DNA from: Pseudomonas profundi
GTDB taxonomy: Bacteria > Pseudomonadota > Gammaproteobacteria > Pseudomonadales > Pseudomonadaceae
Direction: 5' to 3'
DNA: 64,000 nucleotides
Assembly (NCBI RefSeq): GCF_008638305.1
Contig: NZ_VTPZ01000005.1
Span: 139,444 to 203,443, forward strand
The first letter of the stretch is position 1, and each line of letters opens with the position of its first letter. This document shows, in pieces, positions 35,044-43,759 of the stretch. The translations under genes and the position numbers were made by a program. The notes below the pieces were generated by a model that saw nothing but the letters and a program-made list of their open reading frames with translations, searched no databases and had not been told where the DNA came from.

Positions 35044-36321
35044 ATGAATGTTTCAGTCAATAACGCCTCCATCGACTTTTCAGAGTTTCGAACCAGTTGG
35101 CGAGTACTGATCCTGGCACTGTTAGGTATAGGCATCAGTATTAATTCCTCATTGCTCTACGGCTTCGGAACGCTGGTTGTTCCTCTGGAAGAAGCCTTTG
35201 GCTGGAGCAGAAGTGCCCTGCAGGTAGCCGTTACCTTCCTGTTCGTGGGCGCGGTCATCTCGCTGCAGTTGGTAGGCTGGTTCAATTTGCGTTTCGGCAT
35301 CAAGAAAGTAACCGTAGTCTCCATGTCATTGACGGTGCTGGGTTACCTGGGGGCCACGCAGATCGGCGGGTCGGTCTGGAGCCTTTATCTGGCATTCACG
35401 ATCATTCCAATATTGAGCATTGGCAACCTGGCGGTCAGCTGGACGCAGTTACTCAACATGTGGTTTGAGAAGAATCGCGGCCTGGCATTGGCCATTGGCC
35501 TGTCCGGAACCGGCTTGGCCGCCGCGACCATCCCGCCGTTGCTTTCCTGGGGCATTGGCATTTGGGGCTGGCAATCGGCGTTTATCATACTGGCCATGCT
35601 CAACCTGTTTCTGCTGTTGCCCCTGACCATCTGGTGGTTTTCGGTACCCAAGCCCAAGAGCCATGCCAGCGAAGCTAGCAAGCAGGCTGCCCAGCGCAGC
35701 ATCGCCGGCATGACGTTCAAGGAAGGTTTCACCTCGAAAAAATTCTGGATCTGCAATATCGCCCTGGTACTGGTAATTTCGGTAGTTATCGGCATGGTTA
35801 CCAATACCGTACCAATTTTGCGCGACATGGGACTGTCTGCGGAAGAAGCCGGTCTGATTTTCGGTGGCTTTGGCATTTCACTGGTTTTTGGCCGGATTCT
35901 GGTCGGTTATCTACTGGATCGCGTCTGGCCTCCAGGCATATCGGCCCTCAGTCTAGCCATGCCAGCCCTTGGCTGCGTCATTCTGCTCAGTGGCACCACC
36001 GACTTTACCCTGCTCCTGCTGGCAGCGATTTCGTTTGGCTTTGGTGCAGGCGCCGAGTTTGATATTGCCGCCTTTCTAATTGCGCGCTATTTCGGGCTGA
36101 AAGAATACGGTCGCCTGTTCGGATTCCACATCGGCCTGCTGACCGCCACCTCGGCCGCCTCACCTTTGCTGTTTGCAGCATTCCTGAGCCAGACAGGCTC
36201 CTACACGGCCATGCTTATCTATTGCGCGGTCTGCTCCATCGTAGGGCCGTTAATGCTCCTCACGCTGGGCCGGCCTCCTGTATTTGAAGTATCCCCACCC
36301 ATGAAGGCTGCAGTGGCCTAA
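35044..36321 (+). CDS. MFS transporter (monocarboxylate/organic-acid type)
   Basis: 425 residues, twelve predicted helices. Conserved blocks LLYGFGTLVVPLEEAFGWSR, NRGLALAIGLSGTG and GAGAEFDIAAFLIARYFG are shared with the carrier at 49590, so the two are paralogues. The ATG at 35044 follows AAGGA. Likely inner-membrane uptake of the catabolic substrate or an acidic intermediate, given the ferredoxin/reductase pair 24 bp downstream, with which it forms an operon. Confidence 0.92.
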   Translation: MNVSVNNASIDFSEFRTSWRVLILALLGIGISINSSLLYGFGTLVVPLEEAFGWSRSALQVAVTFLFVGAVISLQLVGWFNLRFGIKKVTVVSMSLTVLGYLGATQIGGSVWSLYLAFTIIPILSIGNLAVSWTQLLNMWFEKNRGLALAIGLSGTGLAAATIPPLLSWGIGIWGWQSAFIILAMLNLFLLLPLTIWWFSVPKPKSHASEASKQAAQRSIAGMTFKEGFTSKKFWICNIALVLVISVVIGMVTNTVPILRDMGLSAEEAGLIFGGFGISLVFGRILVGYLLDRVWPPGISALSLAMPALGCVILLSGTTDFTLLLLAAISFGFGAGAEFDIAAFLIARYFGLKEYGRLFGFHIGLLTATSAASPLLFAAFLSQTGSYTAMLIYCAVCSIVGPLMLLTLGRPPVFEVSPPMKAAVA

Positions 36322-36344
36322 ATCTGTTCACGGAGACGTTTACA

Positions 36345-36665
36345 ATGCCAACAATTACGCTTATCGAACACAACGGTACCCAGCACTCAGTCATGGGTGA
36401 GGTCGGCCAATCCGTTATGCAAGCTGCCATGAACGCCATGGTGCCGGGCATTCAAGCCGATTGCGGCGGCGCTTGCAGCTGCGCCACCTGTCACGCCTTC
36501 GTTGAGGACGCCTGGACGGGCGTCGTCCCGGCGGCAGAGGACGCTGAGCTGGACATGCTGGAGTTCGCCAACGAACGCCAGGAAACCAGCCGCCTGACCT
36601 GCCAGTTGACCATTCAGGAAAATATGGACGGCATGGTGCTGCGTTTGCCTGAGTCCCAGTACTGA
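36345..36665 (+). CDS. 2Fe-2S ferredoxin, putidaredoxin type
   Basis: 106 residues. Cys40, Cys46, Cys49 and Cys86 give the CX5CX2CX36C ligand set of adrenodoxin/putidaredoxin proteins that feed bacterial P450s. Starts with MPTITLIEHNG, typical of the family. It lies 15 bp before a matching reductase. None of the three P450 genes is adjacent, so it may serve the two related P450s at 1 and 52292 in trans (the third P450 has its own ferredoxin). Confidence 0.93.
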   Translation: MPTITLIEHNGTQHSVMGEVGQSVMQAAMNAMVPGIQADCGGACSCATCHAFVEDAWTGVVPAAEDAELDMLEFANERQETSRLTCQLTIQENMDGMVLRLPESQY

Positions 36666-36680
36666 GCCCCAGGAGCAGAT

Positions 36681-37916
36681 ATGACGCTTTCGTCAGTTGT
36701 AATTGTCGGTGCCGGCCAAGCCGGATTTCAGGTCGCTGCGTCGCTGCGCCAAGGCGGATTCGCCGGAAGGATTTCCCTGGTGGGAGATGAGCCTGGCCTG
36801 CCTTATCAGCGTCCGCCCTTGTCCAAGGCGTACCTGCTTGGCAAGATCAAGGCAGAGAATCTGGTCTTCCGGCCCGCTGCGTTTTTTGATCAACAGCAGA
36901 TCGAACTGATTCACGATAAAGCGGTGATCATTGATCGCCAGAATCAGCGAGTGGTACTGGAAAGCGAAAAGGCACTGGAATATGACCATCTGGTTCTGGC
37001 AACCGGCGCCCACAACCGGCCGCTTTCGATCCCGGGGGAACACCTCGAAGGCGTGTTCGGTATCAAAACCCTCGCGGATGCCGACGCATTGGCGCCCAGG
37101 GCCAAGGACGCCAAGAATGTAGTAGTGATCGGCTGCGGGTTTATCGGACTGGAGTTCGCCGCGGTAGCCGCGGCGCAAGGCGCCAGCGTGCAGGTGATCG
37201 ACCGCGGTGACCGTCTCATGGCCAGAGCGATTTCTCCGCAGATGTCCGACTTGTTCCTCAAGGCGCACGAGTCCTGGGGCGTCAAATTTCACTTCAGCCA
37301 GGCGGTCGATCAGATCATGGGGAAAGACGGCAAGGCCGTCGGCGTCGAAAAGGTTAACGGCGACGTCATCCCTGCCGATCTGGTGGTGTACGGTATCGGC
37401 GTTATTCCGAATATTACTCTGGCCACCGAAGCTGGATTGGAAATAGAAAACGGTATCAAGGTCGACGCTGATCTCTTGACCAATGACCCGCATATTTCCG
37501 CCATTGGCGACGTAGCCTGTTTTCCCTGTGTTCACAATCATGGCGAGCATACCCGTATCGAGTCGGTTCCAAACGCCATGGACCAGGCGAGAGCGGTATC
37601 GGCAAGGCTGCTGGGTAAAGCCGCGCCGTTTGCCGCGACGCCCTGGTTCTGGACCGATCAGGGCAATCTGAAACTGCAGATTGTCGGTCTGTCCACCGGA
37701 TACGACAGTACCGTGACCCTGGGATCGATGGAGTCGAACCAGTTCTCCGTGCTGTGCTTTCGCAGGGATCACCTGGTCGCTGTCGAATCGTGCAACCGCC
37801 CGGGTGATCATCTTGCCGGCAAGAAACTCCTGTCCCGTCCTCCTGAACTAACCCAGCGTGAAGCCAAGGAACCTGATTTCGACTTGAAAGCCTGGGAAGT
37901 CGCTCACCGCAGTTAA
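36681..37916 (+). CDS. Putidaredoxin-reductase-like FAD NAD(P)H ferredoxin reductase
   Basis: 411 residues. N-terminal FAD motif VVIVGAGQAGFQVAASLR, central NAD motif VVVIGCGFIGLEFAAV, and the FAD-contact segment ISAIGDVACF. Length and order match oxygenase-coupled reductases such as putidaredoxin reductase. It would pass electrons from NADH to the ferredoxin just upstream and possibly to the Rieske dioxygenase ferredoxin, for which no other reductase is seen in the window. Confidence 0.94.
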   Translation: MTLSSVVIVGAGQAGFQVAASLRQGGFAGRISLVGDEPGLPYQRPPLSKAYLLGKIKAENLVFRPAAFFDQQQIELIHDKAVIIDRQNQRVVLESEKALEYDHLVLATGAHNRPLSIPGEHLEGVFGIKTLADADALAPRAKDAKNVVVIGCGFIGLEFAAVAAAQGASVQVIDRGDRLMARAISPQMSDLFLKAHESWGVKFHFSQAVDQIMGKDGKAVGVEKVNGDVIPADLVVYGIGVIPNITLATEAGLEIENGIKVDADLLTNDPHISAIGDVACFPCVHNHGEHTRIESVPNAMDQARAVSARLLGKAAPFAATPWFWTDQGNLKLQIVGLSTGYDSTVTLGSMESNQFSVLCFRRDHLVAVESCNRPGDHLAGKKLLSRPPELTQREAKEPDFDLKAWEVAHRS

Positions 37917-37933
37917 CCGCTTGGTCGTGGTGG

Positions 37934-37966
37934 CCCCTGATACCCGCGAGGGTTGAAGGGGTTTTT
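37934..37966 (+). terminator. Terminator of the MFS-ferredoxin-reductase operon
   Basis: CCCCT pairs with AGGGG, with an inner ACCC/GGGT stem around GCGA, followed by TTTTTAA, 18 bp after the reductase stop. Confidence 0.8.
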
Positions 37967-38041
37967 AACGTAGCTCCGTTGGTATTCCGAGCGCGCTGGC
38001 CCTGCATACATCTCTGAACCACTGCGCTGGAGTTGCCATCA

Positions 38042-39280
38042 ATGAGTGACACAGAAAAGACGCCATTTTTCCCTGGCTGGCTGTTCCTGCTTGCCATGTT
38101 GACGGCACTTTCCCCGCTGTCAGTCGATCTGTATCTACCCGCTTTTCCTTCAATAGGGCAGAGTCTCGGCGTCGAGTCGTCGGATGTGCAGATTACCCTG
38201 GCCATCTTTCTGCTGGGCATGTCGCTGGGACAACTGCTATACGGCCCTCTCAGTGACCGATACGGGCGCAAGCCCCCATTGTATGTCGGGCTCGCACTTT
38301 ACATAGCTGCCTCCCTCGGTTGCATGCTGGCAAACGACCTGACAACGCTCACCGCTTCACGGTTTCTCCAGGCTCTGGGGGGCAGCGCCGGCGTGGTCAT
38401 TTGCCGAGCCGTTATCCGCGACCGTACCACCACCGCGCAGGCCGCCTGGGCGTTCTCCATGTTGATGCTGGCACTGGGACTGGCGCCGATTCTGGCGCCC
38501 ATGGTGGGCGGCCTGCTGTTGATGGTAATGGGATGGCGTGGGATTTTCGCGGTGCTCGCCGGCGTCGGCCTGGTGCTGCTGTTGAGCATGCATTTCAGCA
38601 TGCGTGAAACGCTCTCCCGGCACACCTCCGAGCGTCTGGGCGTTCGCGGTACCTTTCGCCGTTACGGCAGCCTGCTAGGAAACGGCCAGTTCATGATGTA
38701 TGTGCTGATCGGCGCTCTGCCCTTTGGCGGCATGTTCGCCTATATCGCCGGCTCCCCCTATGTGATCATCGAACTGTATGGCGTGCCTGCAGAGCACTTC
38801 GGCTGGTTTTTCGGGATCAATGCGTTCGGCATGATTGCCGGCTCGCAATTCAATGCACGGCTGGTCGCCCGCTTCGGGCCCGCCACCATGTTGAAGTACG
38901 TCATTCGGGTCCCGGTGGTCGCGGCGCTCACCGGGCTTGTCGCGACTCTGTTGGACGTTGCCTCCCTGCCCTTGCTCATGATCTGCTTTTTTGTCTACAT
39001 GACCTCGATGGGCCTGCTCACCCCCAACGCAGTCGCCCTCGCCATGGCCAATGAAGGGCATCGTGCCGGCTCCGCCTCGGCCATCATGGGATCTATCCAA
39101 TTTCTCTTGGGTACCTGCGGGGCAGCGGCGGTGAGTATCTGGACCATGCCCAGCGCCGTTCCGTTGACCGGCGTCATGTTGTTGCTGTCGGGTGGCAGCC
39201 TGCTGATCCATCAGTTCGGTCATCGACGCGACATTCTCATTCGGCACGGCTCGGACATCGAACAACCTACCCAGCAATAG
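38042..39280 (+). CDS. Bcr/CflA-type MFS exporter
   Basis: 412 residues, twelve helices. The Bcr/CflA signature SPLSVDLYLPAFPSIGQSL in helix 1 and the MFS loop GPLSDRYGRKPPLYVG are clear. Members export drugs and sulfonamides or amino acid derivatives. Here export of a toxic intermediate is possible. The ATG at 38042 follows TGGAG. The gene precedes the CoA-transferase by 35 bp and may share its transcript. Confidence 0.93.
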   Translation: MSDTEKTPFFPGWLFLLAMLTALSPLSVDLYLPAFPSIGQSLGVESSDVQITLAIFLLGMSLGQLLYGPLSDRYGRKPPLYVGLALYIAASLGCMLANDLTTLTASRFLQALGGSAGVVICRAVIRDRTTTAQAAWAFSMLMLALGLAPILAPMVGGLLLMVMGWRGIFAVLAGVGLVLLLSMHFSMRETLSRHTSERLGVRGTFRRYGSLLGNGQFMMYVLIGALPFGGMFAYIAGSPYVIIELYGVPAEHFGWFFGINAFGMIAGSQFNARLVARFGPATMLKYVIRVPVVAALTGLVATLLDVASLPLLMICFFVYMTSMGLLTPNAVALAMANEGHRAGSASAIMGSIQFLLGTCGAAAVSIWTMPSAVPLTGVMLLLSGGSLLIHQFGHRRDILIRHGSDIEQPTQQ

Positions 39281-39315
39281 CTGCACCGGACAAAACAAGA
39301 TACTCAGAGGTGCTT

Positions 39316-41556
39316 ATGAGTGAGTCAACGTTGCACGGCCTGCGTGTCGTCAGCCTGGGTTCAGGCATTGCGAGCGCTGCGGCGGGTTTGCACCTGTGCG
39401 AAGCAGGCGCCGAGGTGATTCTGGTCGAGCCGCCCGGCAATCCGGCGCGGAGACAGGAGGCGCTATTTGCGGTGCTCAATCGGGGCAAGAGCAGTGTCAC
39501 GCTGGATATCGACGTGCCGGACGGGCAGCAGCAACTCGAACAGCTGCTGGCCGTCGCCGACGTGTTCATCCACGAATTCACTCCCAAACAGGCCGCGACG
39601 CTGGGGCTTGACGATGTACAGCTGGCGGAGCGCTTTCCTGGCCTGATCGTTTCAGCCATCACGGGCTGGCCAAAGAAGCATCCATTGGCCGAAGCAATGC
39701 CACGTGAAACCCTGGTGCTGGCACGCCTGGGCCTGCTCGACGAACAGCCGGGCCACCGCGCTGGGCCGGTATTCGTGCGCATGCCCTTTGCCAACTGGCT
39801 GGCAAGCTGGCTGTGTGTGGTGGGCGTGATGGCGCGGTTGATCGCCCGTGATCGTGATGGACATGGCGGCGCGGCGCACACCAGTCTGGCCCAGGCCGCG
39901 CTGGTTCCGATGACCATGCACTGGAGCCGCGCGCAAACGCCGACACCGGTGTTTGCCAAGGGATTGGACAAGCACATCCCGATCCCGCTGCACCAGTGCG
40001 CCGATGGTCGCTGGATTCACGTGCATTACTCGCCGGATAAATCGCCGTGGATGGACAGCGCCATGGCTGAGCTGGGCGAGGCGGAAGTCGCTCGGCTCAA
40101 TGCACAGTGGCCGCCAAGCCATGTGGCGCCGAATTTCGGGGCCAACCGGGCCATCATCGCCATGCGGCCCGCTCAGGATTGGGTCGAGCATTTCTGGCAG
40201 CACGATGTTTCCGCGCAGATTGCCGCGCCGTTCGGTGACATCTATTTCGACGAGCAGGCGCGGCTGAATGGCTATGTCGTTGAAGTGGATGACGCCACGC
40301 TCGGCAAGACGCTGCAACCGGGGCCAGCCTGGAAGATCACACCGCCGGCACGCATAGGTCGTTCCGCACCTCAGCCTGGAGCGGACAACGGCGCCGGCTT
40401 CAAGACTTCACCAAAGCGGCGTTTGATTCCGGGCACGGCGCGTCAGGGCGAGCCGTTGCCACCCTTGCATGACCTCAAGGTGCTCGATCTGGGCGCCTAT
40501 CTGGCCGGACCGTTCGCCTGCATGATGCTGGCCGATCTGGGCGCAGAGGTCATCAAGGTCGAAGCCCCAGCCGGCGATGCCATGCGTCGGCTGGAACGCA
40601 TTTTCAGTGGCACTCAGCGCGGCAAGCTCGGCGTCGCGCTCAAACTTGGCGATGAGCTAAGTCAGCCGGCGGTCGAGGCGCTGGTACGTTGGGCCGATGT
40701 GGTCCATCACAACATGCGCTTGCCGGCAGCGCGCAAGCTGAAGGTCGATTACGACTGCCTCAAGCTGATCAATCCGCAACTTCTCTACTGCCACGTCAGT
40801 GCTTATGGACCCACCGGGCCACGTGCGGATTGGCCCGGCTTCGACCAGCTGATGCAGGCCTCCTGCGGCTGGGAAGTAGAACAGGGCGGTGCCGGCCAGC
40901 CGCCGATGTGGCTGCGTTTCGGCGTTGGTGATTTCTTTGCGGGGCTTTCTTCGCTGTACGTTCTGCTATTGGGTCTTTACCAGCGGGCGCGGACCGGCGA
41001 AGGGCAAATGGTGAACGCGTCGTTACTTGGCGCTACGTTGCTCACCATGAGCGAAGCGGTCGTCCGCGAGGACGGTAGCGTCACGCCGATAGCGCACCTG
41101 GACGCCACCCAGACTGGCCTGTGCGACACGCACCGGCTGTATTGTTGTAGTGACGGCTGGGTCGCCGTGGCGGCGCTGGCGCCCGAAGAAGCGCAGCGTT
41201 TCCACGGGCTAGTCGGCGCTTATCCCGAGGCGCATTTCGCCGCGCAGACCCAGACCGATGCGCTGTTATCCTTGAGCGCGCACGATGTGCCCGCCGAAGC
41301 CGTTCTCGAGGCGCAGCTCGACCCCTTTCTCGACAACCCTGACCACGCCGCGGCTGGCTTGCATACCCGTTATCGACATGCGGTGTACGGCGAACTGCAA
41401 CAGATTGGCGCGTTCTGGGATTTCGGTGATCTGCCATTGTCGCTGGATCGCCCGCCACCGGCCCTCGGCCAGCACAGCCGCGAGGTGCTCGGCGGGCTTG
41501 GTATCGGCGATATTGAGTTGGACCGACTGGCTGCGGCCGGCGTTGTTCGGCTGTGA
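39316..41556 (+). CDS. Double-length CaiB/BaiF (type III) CoA-transferase
   Basis: 746 residues, about twice the usual 400. The C-terminal half (from about residue 385) is a full type III CoA-transferase: KVLDLGAYLAGPFACMMLADLGAEVIKVEAP, then WPGFDQLMQASCG with the conserved Asp region. The N-terminal half has a matching start (RVVSLGSGIASAAAGLHLCEAGAEV) but lacks the GxDxxxQA block. CoA-transferases of this family are interlocked dimers, so this is probably a fused pair with one active site. It should move CoA between an acid substrate and a CoA donor, perhaps recycling CoA from a product. Followed by an SDR, acyl-CoA dehydrogenase and kinase-like gene. Confidence 0.9.
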   Translation: MSESTLHGLRVVSLGSGIASAAAGLHLCEAGAEVILVEPPGNPARRQEALFAVLNRGKSSVTLDIDVPDGQQQLEQLLAVADVFIHEFTPKQAATLGLDDVQLAERFPGLIVSAITGWPKKHPLAEAMPRETLVLARLGLLDEQPGHRAGPVFVRMPFANWLASWLCVVGVMARLIARDRDGHGGAAHTSLAQAALVPMTMHWSRAQTPTPVFAKGLDKHIPIPLHQCADGRWIHVHYSPDKSPWMDSAMAELGEAEVARLNAQWPPSHVAPNFGANRAIIAMRPAQDWVEHFWQHDVSAQIAAPFGDIYFDEQARLNGYVVEVDDATLGKTLQPGPAWKITPPARIGRSAPQPGADNGAGFKTSPKRRLIPGTARQGEPLPPLHDLKVLDLGAYLAGPFACMMLADLGAEVIKVEAPAGDAMRRLERIFSGTQRGKLGVALKLGDELSQPAVEALVRWADVVHHNMRLPAARKLKVDYDCLKLINPQLLYCHVSAYGPTGPRADWPGFDQLMQASCGWEVEQGGAGQPPMWLRFGVGDFFAGLSSLYVLLLGLYQRARTGEGQMVNASLLGATLLTMSEAVVREDGSVTPIAHLDATQTGLCDTHRLYCCSDGWVAVAALAPEEAQRFHGLVGAYPEAHFAAQTQTDALLSLSAHDVPAEAVLEAQLDPFLDNPDHAAAGLHTRYRHAVYGELQQIGAFWDFGDLPLSLDRPPPALGQHSREVLGGLGIGDIELDRLAAAGVVRL

Positions 41557-41665
41557 AACCTTGTACGCATCCCATCGAACCTTGCTGGCGGGTGGCACTG
41601 CGACCCGCTCCCTCTGAATCGACGCCGGAACCCAATGCAGTCAAACGGTTGCGCGTTGAGAAGCG

Positions 41666-41680
41666 AATAAAAACAAACAA
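41666..41680 (+). promoter_or_regulatory. A-rich Hfq/Crc-type motif before the SDR
   Basis: AATAAAAACAAACAA just before AAGGA and the ATG at 41692; several AAnAAnAA registers overlap. Confidence 0.5.
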
Positions 41681-41691
41681 GGAAAAACGCC

Positions 41692-42429
41692 ATGAACGAA
41701 TTGGATTTCAGCGGCAAGACGGTGCTGGTAGTCGGTGGCTCCAGCGGCATCGGTAACGGCATCGCGCAGAGCTTTCGCCAGCGCGGCGCGGAGGTGCATG
41801 TTTGGGGGACCCGCCCGAGCGCACAGGATTACGCTGACTCGGTGGATTCGCGCCTCGAAGGACTGCACTACGCGCAGATCGATGTCTCCGACGCTGACGT
41901 GATCGAGGCTGCGGTCGTGCCGTTCACTCGGCTTGATGTGTTAGTTCAGGCGCAAGGTACGGTGCTCTACGATCGTCAGGAATTTCTCACTGAAGGCTTC
42001 AAGAAAGTATTGGATATAAACCTCACAAGCCTGATGGTCTGCGCGCAGAAGTTTTTCGAGCTGCTCAAGGAATCACGTGGCGCGATGATTACGGTCAGCT
42101 CGGCGGCGGCCTTCCATTCGACCCGAGGCAATCCGGCCTACAACGCCTCCAAGACCGGGGCCTTTGGCCTGACCCGCACGCTTGGTGAGGCCTGGGCGCG
42201 CGATGGCATCCGGGTCAATGGCATCGCTCCGGGCCTGGTGGAGACCAAACTCACCCGCGTCACCACTGAAAACCCCAAACGCCTCGAAGGTGCGCTACGT
42301 GCAATTCCACTGGGCCGCCTCGGCACCCCACAGGACATGGCCAACGTTGCGCTGTTCCTGGCTTCGCCGCTGGCTGGCTACATGCTGGGTCAGACCTTGT
42401 TGGTCGATGGCGGCATGCTGCTCGCTTGA
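41692..42429 (+). CDS. Short-chain dehydrogenase/reductase
   Basis: 245 residues. Cofactor motif GGSSGIGNGIA, catalytic Ser in TVSSAAAFHS, YNASKTGAFGL for Tyr-Lys, and MLGQTLLVDGG. The usual NNAG reads QAQGT, a small departure near the active site. Lies 135 bp after the CoA-transferase and 28 bp before the acyl-CoA dehydrogenase. It could reduce a keto group to the hydroxyl used by the kinase/dehydrogenase pair downstream, or oxidise one. Confidence 0.93.
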   Translation: MNELDFSGKTVLVVGGSSGIGNGIAQSFRQRGAEVHVWGTRPSAQDYADSVDSRLEGLHYAQIDVSDADVIEAAVVPFTRLDVLVQAQGTVLYDRQEFLTEGFKKVLDINLTSLMVCAQKFFELLKESRGAMITVSSAAAFHSTRGNPAYNASKTGAFGLTRTLGEAWARDGIRVNGIAPGLVETKLTRVTTENPKRLEGALRAIPLGRLGTPQDMANVALFLASPLAGYMLGQTLLVDGGMLLA

Positions 42430-42457
42430 GCGTCACTCATACTGTTAGGGGCAAGAC

Positions 42458-43759
42458 ATGAGCTGGGATTTCGAAACCGATCCGGACTTTCAAACCGAGC
42501 TGGACTGGATCGACCGCTTCGTTCGTGAGGAAGTCGAGCCGCTGGAGCATGTACTGGGCAGCCCTTGGAACATTCATGATCCGCTATTCAAGCAGCTGGT
42601 GCGTCCACTACAGGCGCAGGTCAGGGCTCGCAGGCTCTGGGCGTGTCATCTTGGTCCTGAGTTGGGCGGGCCAGGTTATGGCCAGGTGCGCCTGGCGCTG
42701 ATCAATGAAATTCTCGGCCGTGCACTGTTCGCGCCTATTGTTTTCGGCTGCCACGCGCCGGATTCGGGCAATGGCGAAATTCTCGCGCACTACGGTAGCG
42801 AAGAGCAGAAACGCAAGTACCTCGAACCCTTGCTCGGCAACGAGATCGTCTCCTGCTTTGCCATGACCGAGCCCCAGGGCGGCGCCGACCCCAGCGTGTT
42901 CACCACCGAGGCCGTGCGCGACGGCGACGACTGGCTTATCAGCGGTGAGAAGTGGTTCGGCTCCAATGCACGCTACGCGGCGTTTTTTATTGTCATGGCA
43001 GTGACCGACAAGAGCGTTTCGGTGCACAAGGGCACCACCATGTTTATCGTTCCGGCGAATGCGCCGGGCGTGAACATCGTGCGCAACGTCGGTATAGCCG
43101 ACGATCCGGAGGCCACGCACGCCTACCTGCGTTTCGACAAGGTGCGGGTATCGTCCAGCGACCTGCTCGGCGAGCCCGGCGAAGCCTTCGTCGTCGCCCA
43201 AGTGCGACTCGGTGGTGGTCGCGTGCATCACGCCATGCGCGTTATCGGGCAGGCGCAAAGAGCGCTCGATGCATTGTGCGAGCGCGCCCTGTCGCGCACC
43301 ACCCAGGGCGGCCTGCTGGCCGAAAAGCAGATGGTGCAGGAAAAAATCGCCGACTCCTGGATCGAGCTGGAGCAGTTCCGGTTGCTGGTGATGCGCACCG
43401 CCTGGCGCATCGACAAGTACCAGGACTATTTGCGCGTGCGTAAAGACATCGCCGCAGTAAAGGCAGCCATGCCCAAGGTGCTGCATGACATTGCCGCGCG
43501 CGCCCTGCATGTACATGGCTCGATCGGCGTGTCTGAGGAGATGCCATTCGCCGGGTACATTCTGCGTTCCTTCCAGATGGGCCTGGCGGACGGCCCGACT
43601 GAGGTGCATAAGGTCACCGTGGCCAAGCAATTACTACGGGACTACCAGCCAAGCGACAGTCTCTTTCCCAGCTACCACCGCCCGACCGCGGCGGCGCTGG
43701 CACGTGAGAAATATGCCGACGCGCTAGCGACGTTGGAACAAAGCGGAGAGCAGCGGTGA
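42458..43759 (+). CDS. Acyl-CoA dehydrogenase, ACAD10/11-like
   Basis: 433 residues with the FAD/substrate signature FAMTEPQGGADPSVFTTEA, the beta domain (WLISGEKWFGSNARYAAFF), and the C-terminal HVHGSIGVSEEMPFAGY and DGPTEVHKVTVAKQLL segments. The layout resembles the ACAD10/11 branch. In this branch (human ACAD11, Pseudomonas LvaC) the enzyme works with an APH-type kinase to remove a 4-hydroxyl from acyl-CoA. The kinase-like gene follows with a 4-bp overlap, which strengthens this reading. Confidence 0.92.
   Translation: MSWDFETDPDFQTELDWIDRFVREEVEPLEHVLGSPWNIHDPLFKQLVRPLQAQVRARRLWACHLGPELGGPGYGQVRLALINEILGRALFAPIVFGCHAPDSGNGEILAHYGSEEQKRKYLEPLLGNEIVSCFAMTEPQGGADPSVFTTEAVRDGDDWLISGEKWFGSNARYAAFFIVMAVTDKSVSVHKGTTMFIVPANAPGVNIVRNVGIADDPEATHAYLRFDKVRVSSSDLLGEPGEAFVVAQVRLGGGRVHHAMRVIGQAQRALDALCERALSRTTQGGLLAEKQMVQEKIADSWIELEQFRLLVMRTAWRIDKYQDYLRVRKDIAAVKAAMPKVLHDIAARALHVHGSIGVSEEMPFAGYILRSFQMGLADGPTEVHKVTVAKQLLRDYQPSDSLFPSYHRPTAAALAREKYADALATLEQSGEQR

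Noticed and set aside
36693-37811. 372-codon minus-strand open frame opposite the ferredoxin reductase
   Set aside because: Mirror of a clear FAD/NAD reductase; no ribosome site or recognisable domain.
42608-43630. 340-codon minus-strand open frame opposite the acyl-CoA dehydrogenase
   Set aside because: Antisense shadow; the composition (many His, Gly, Arg) is that of reversed codons.
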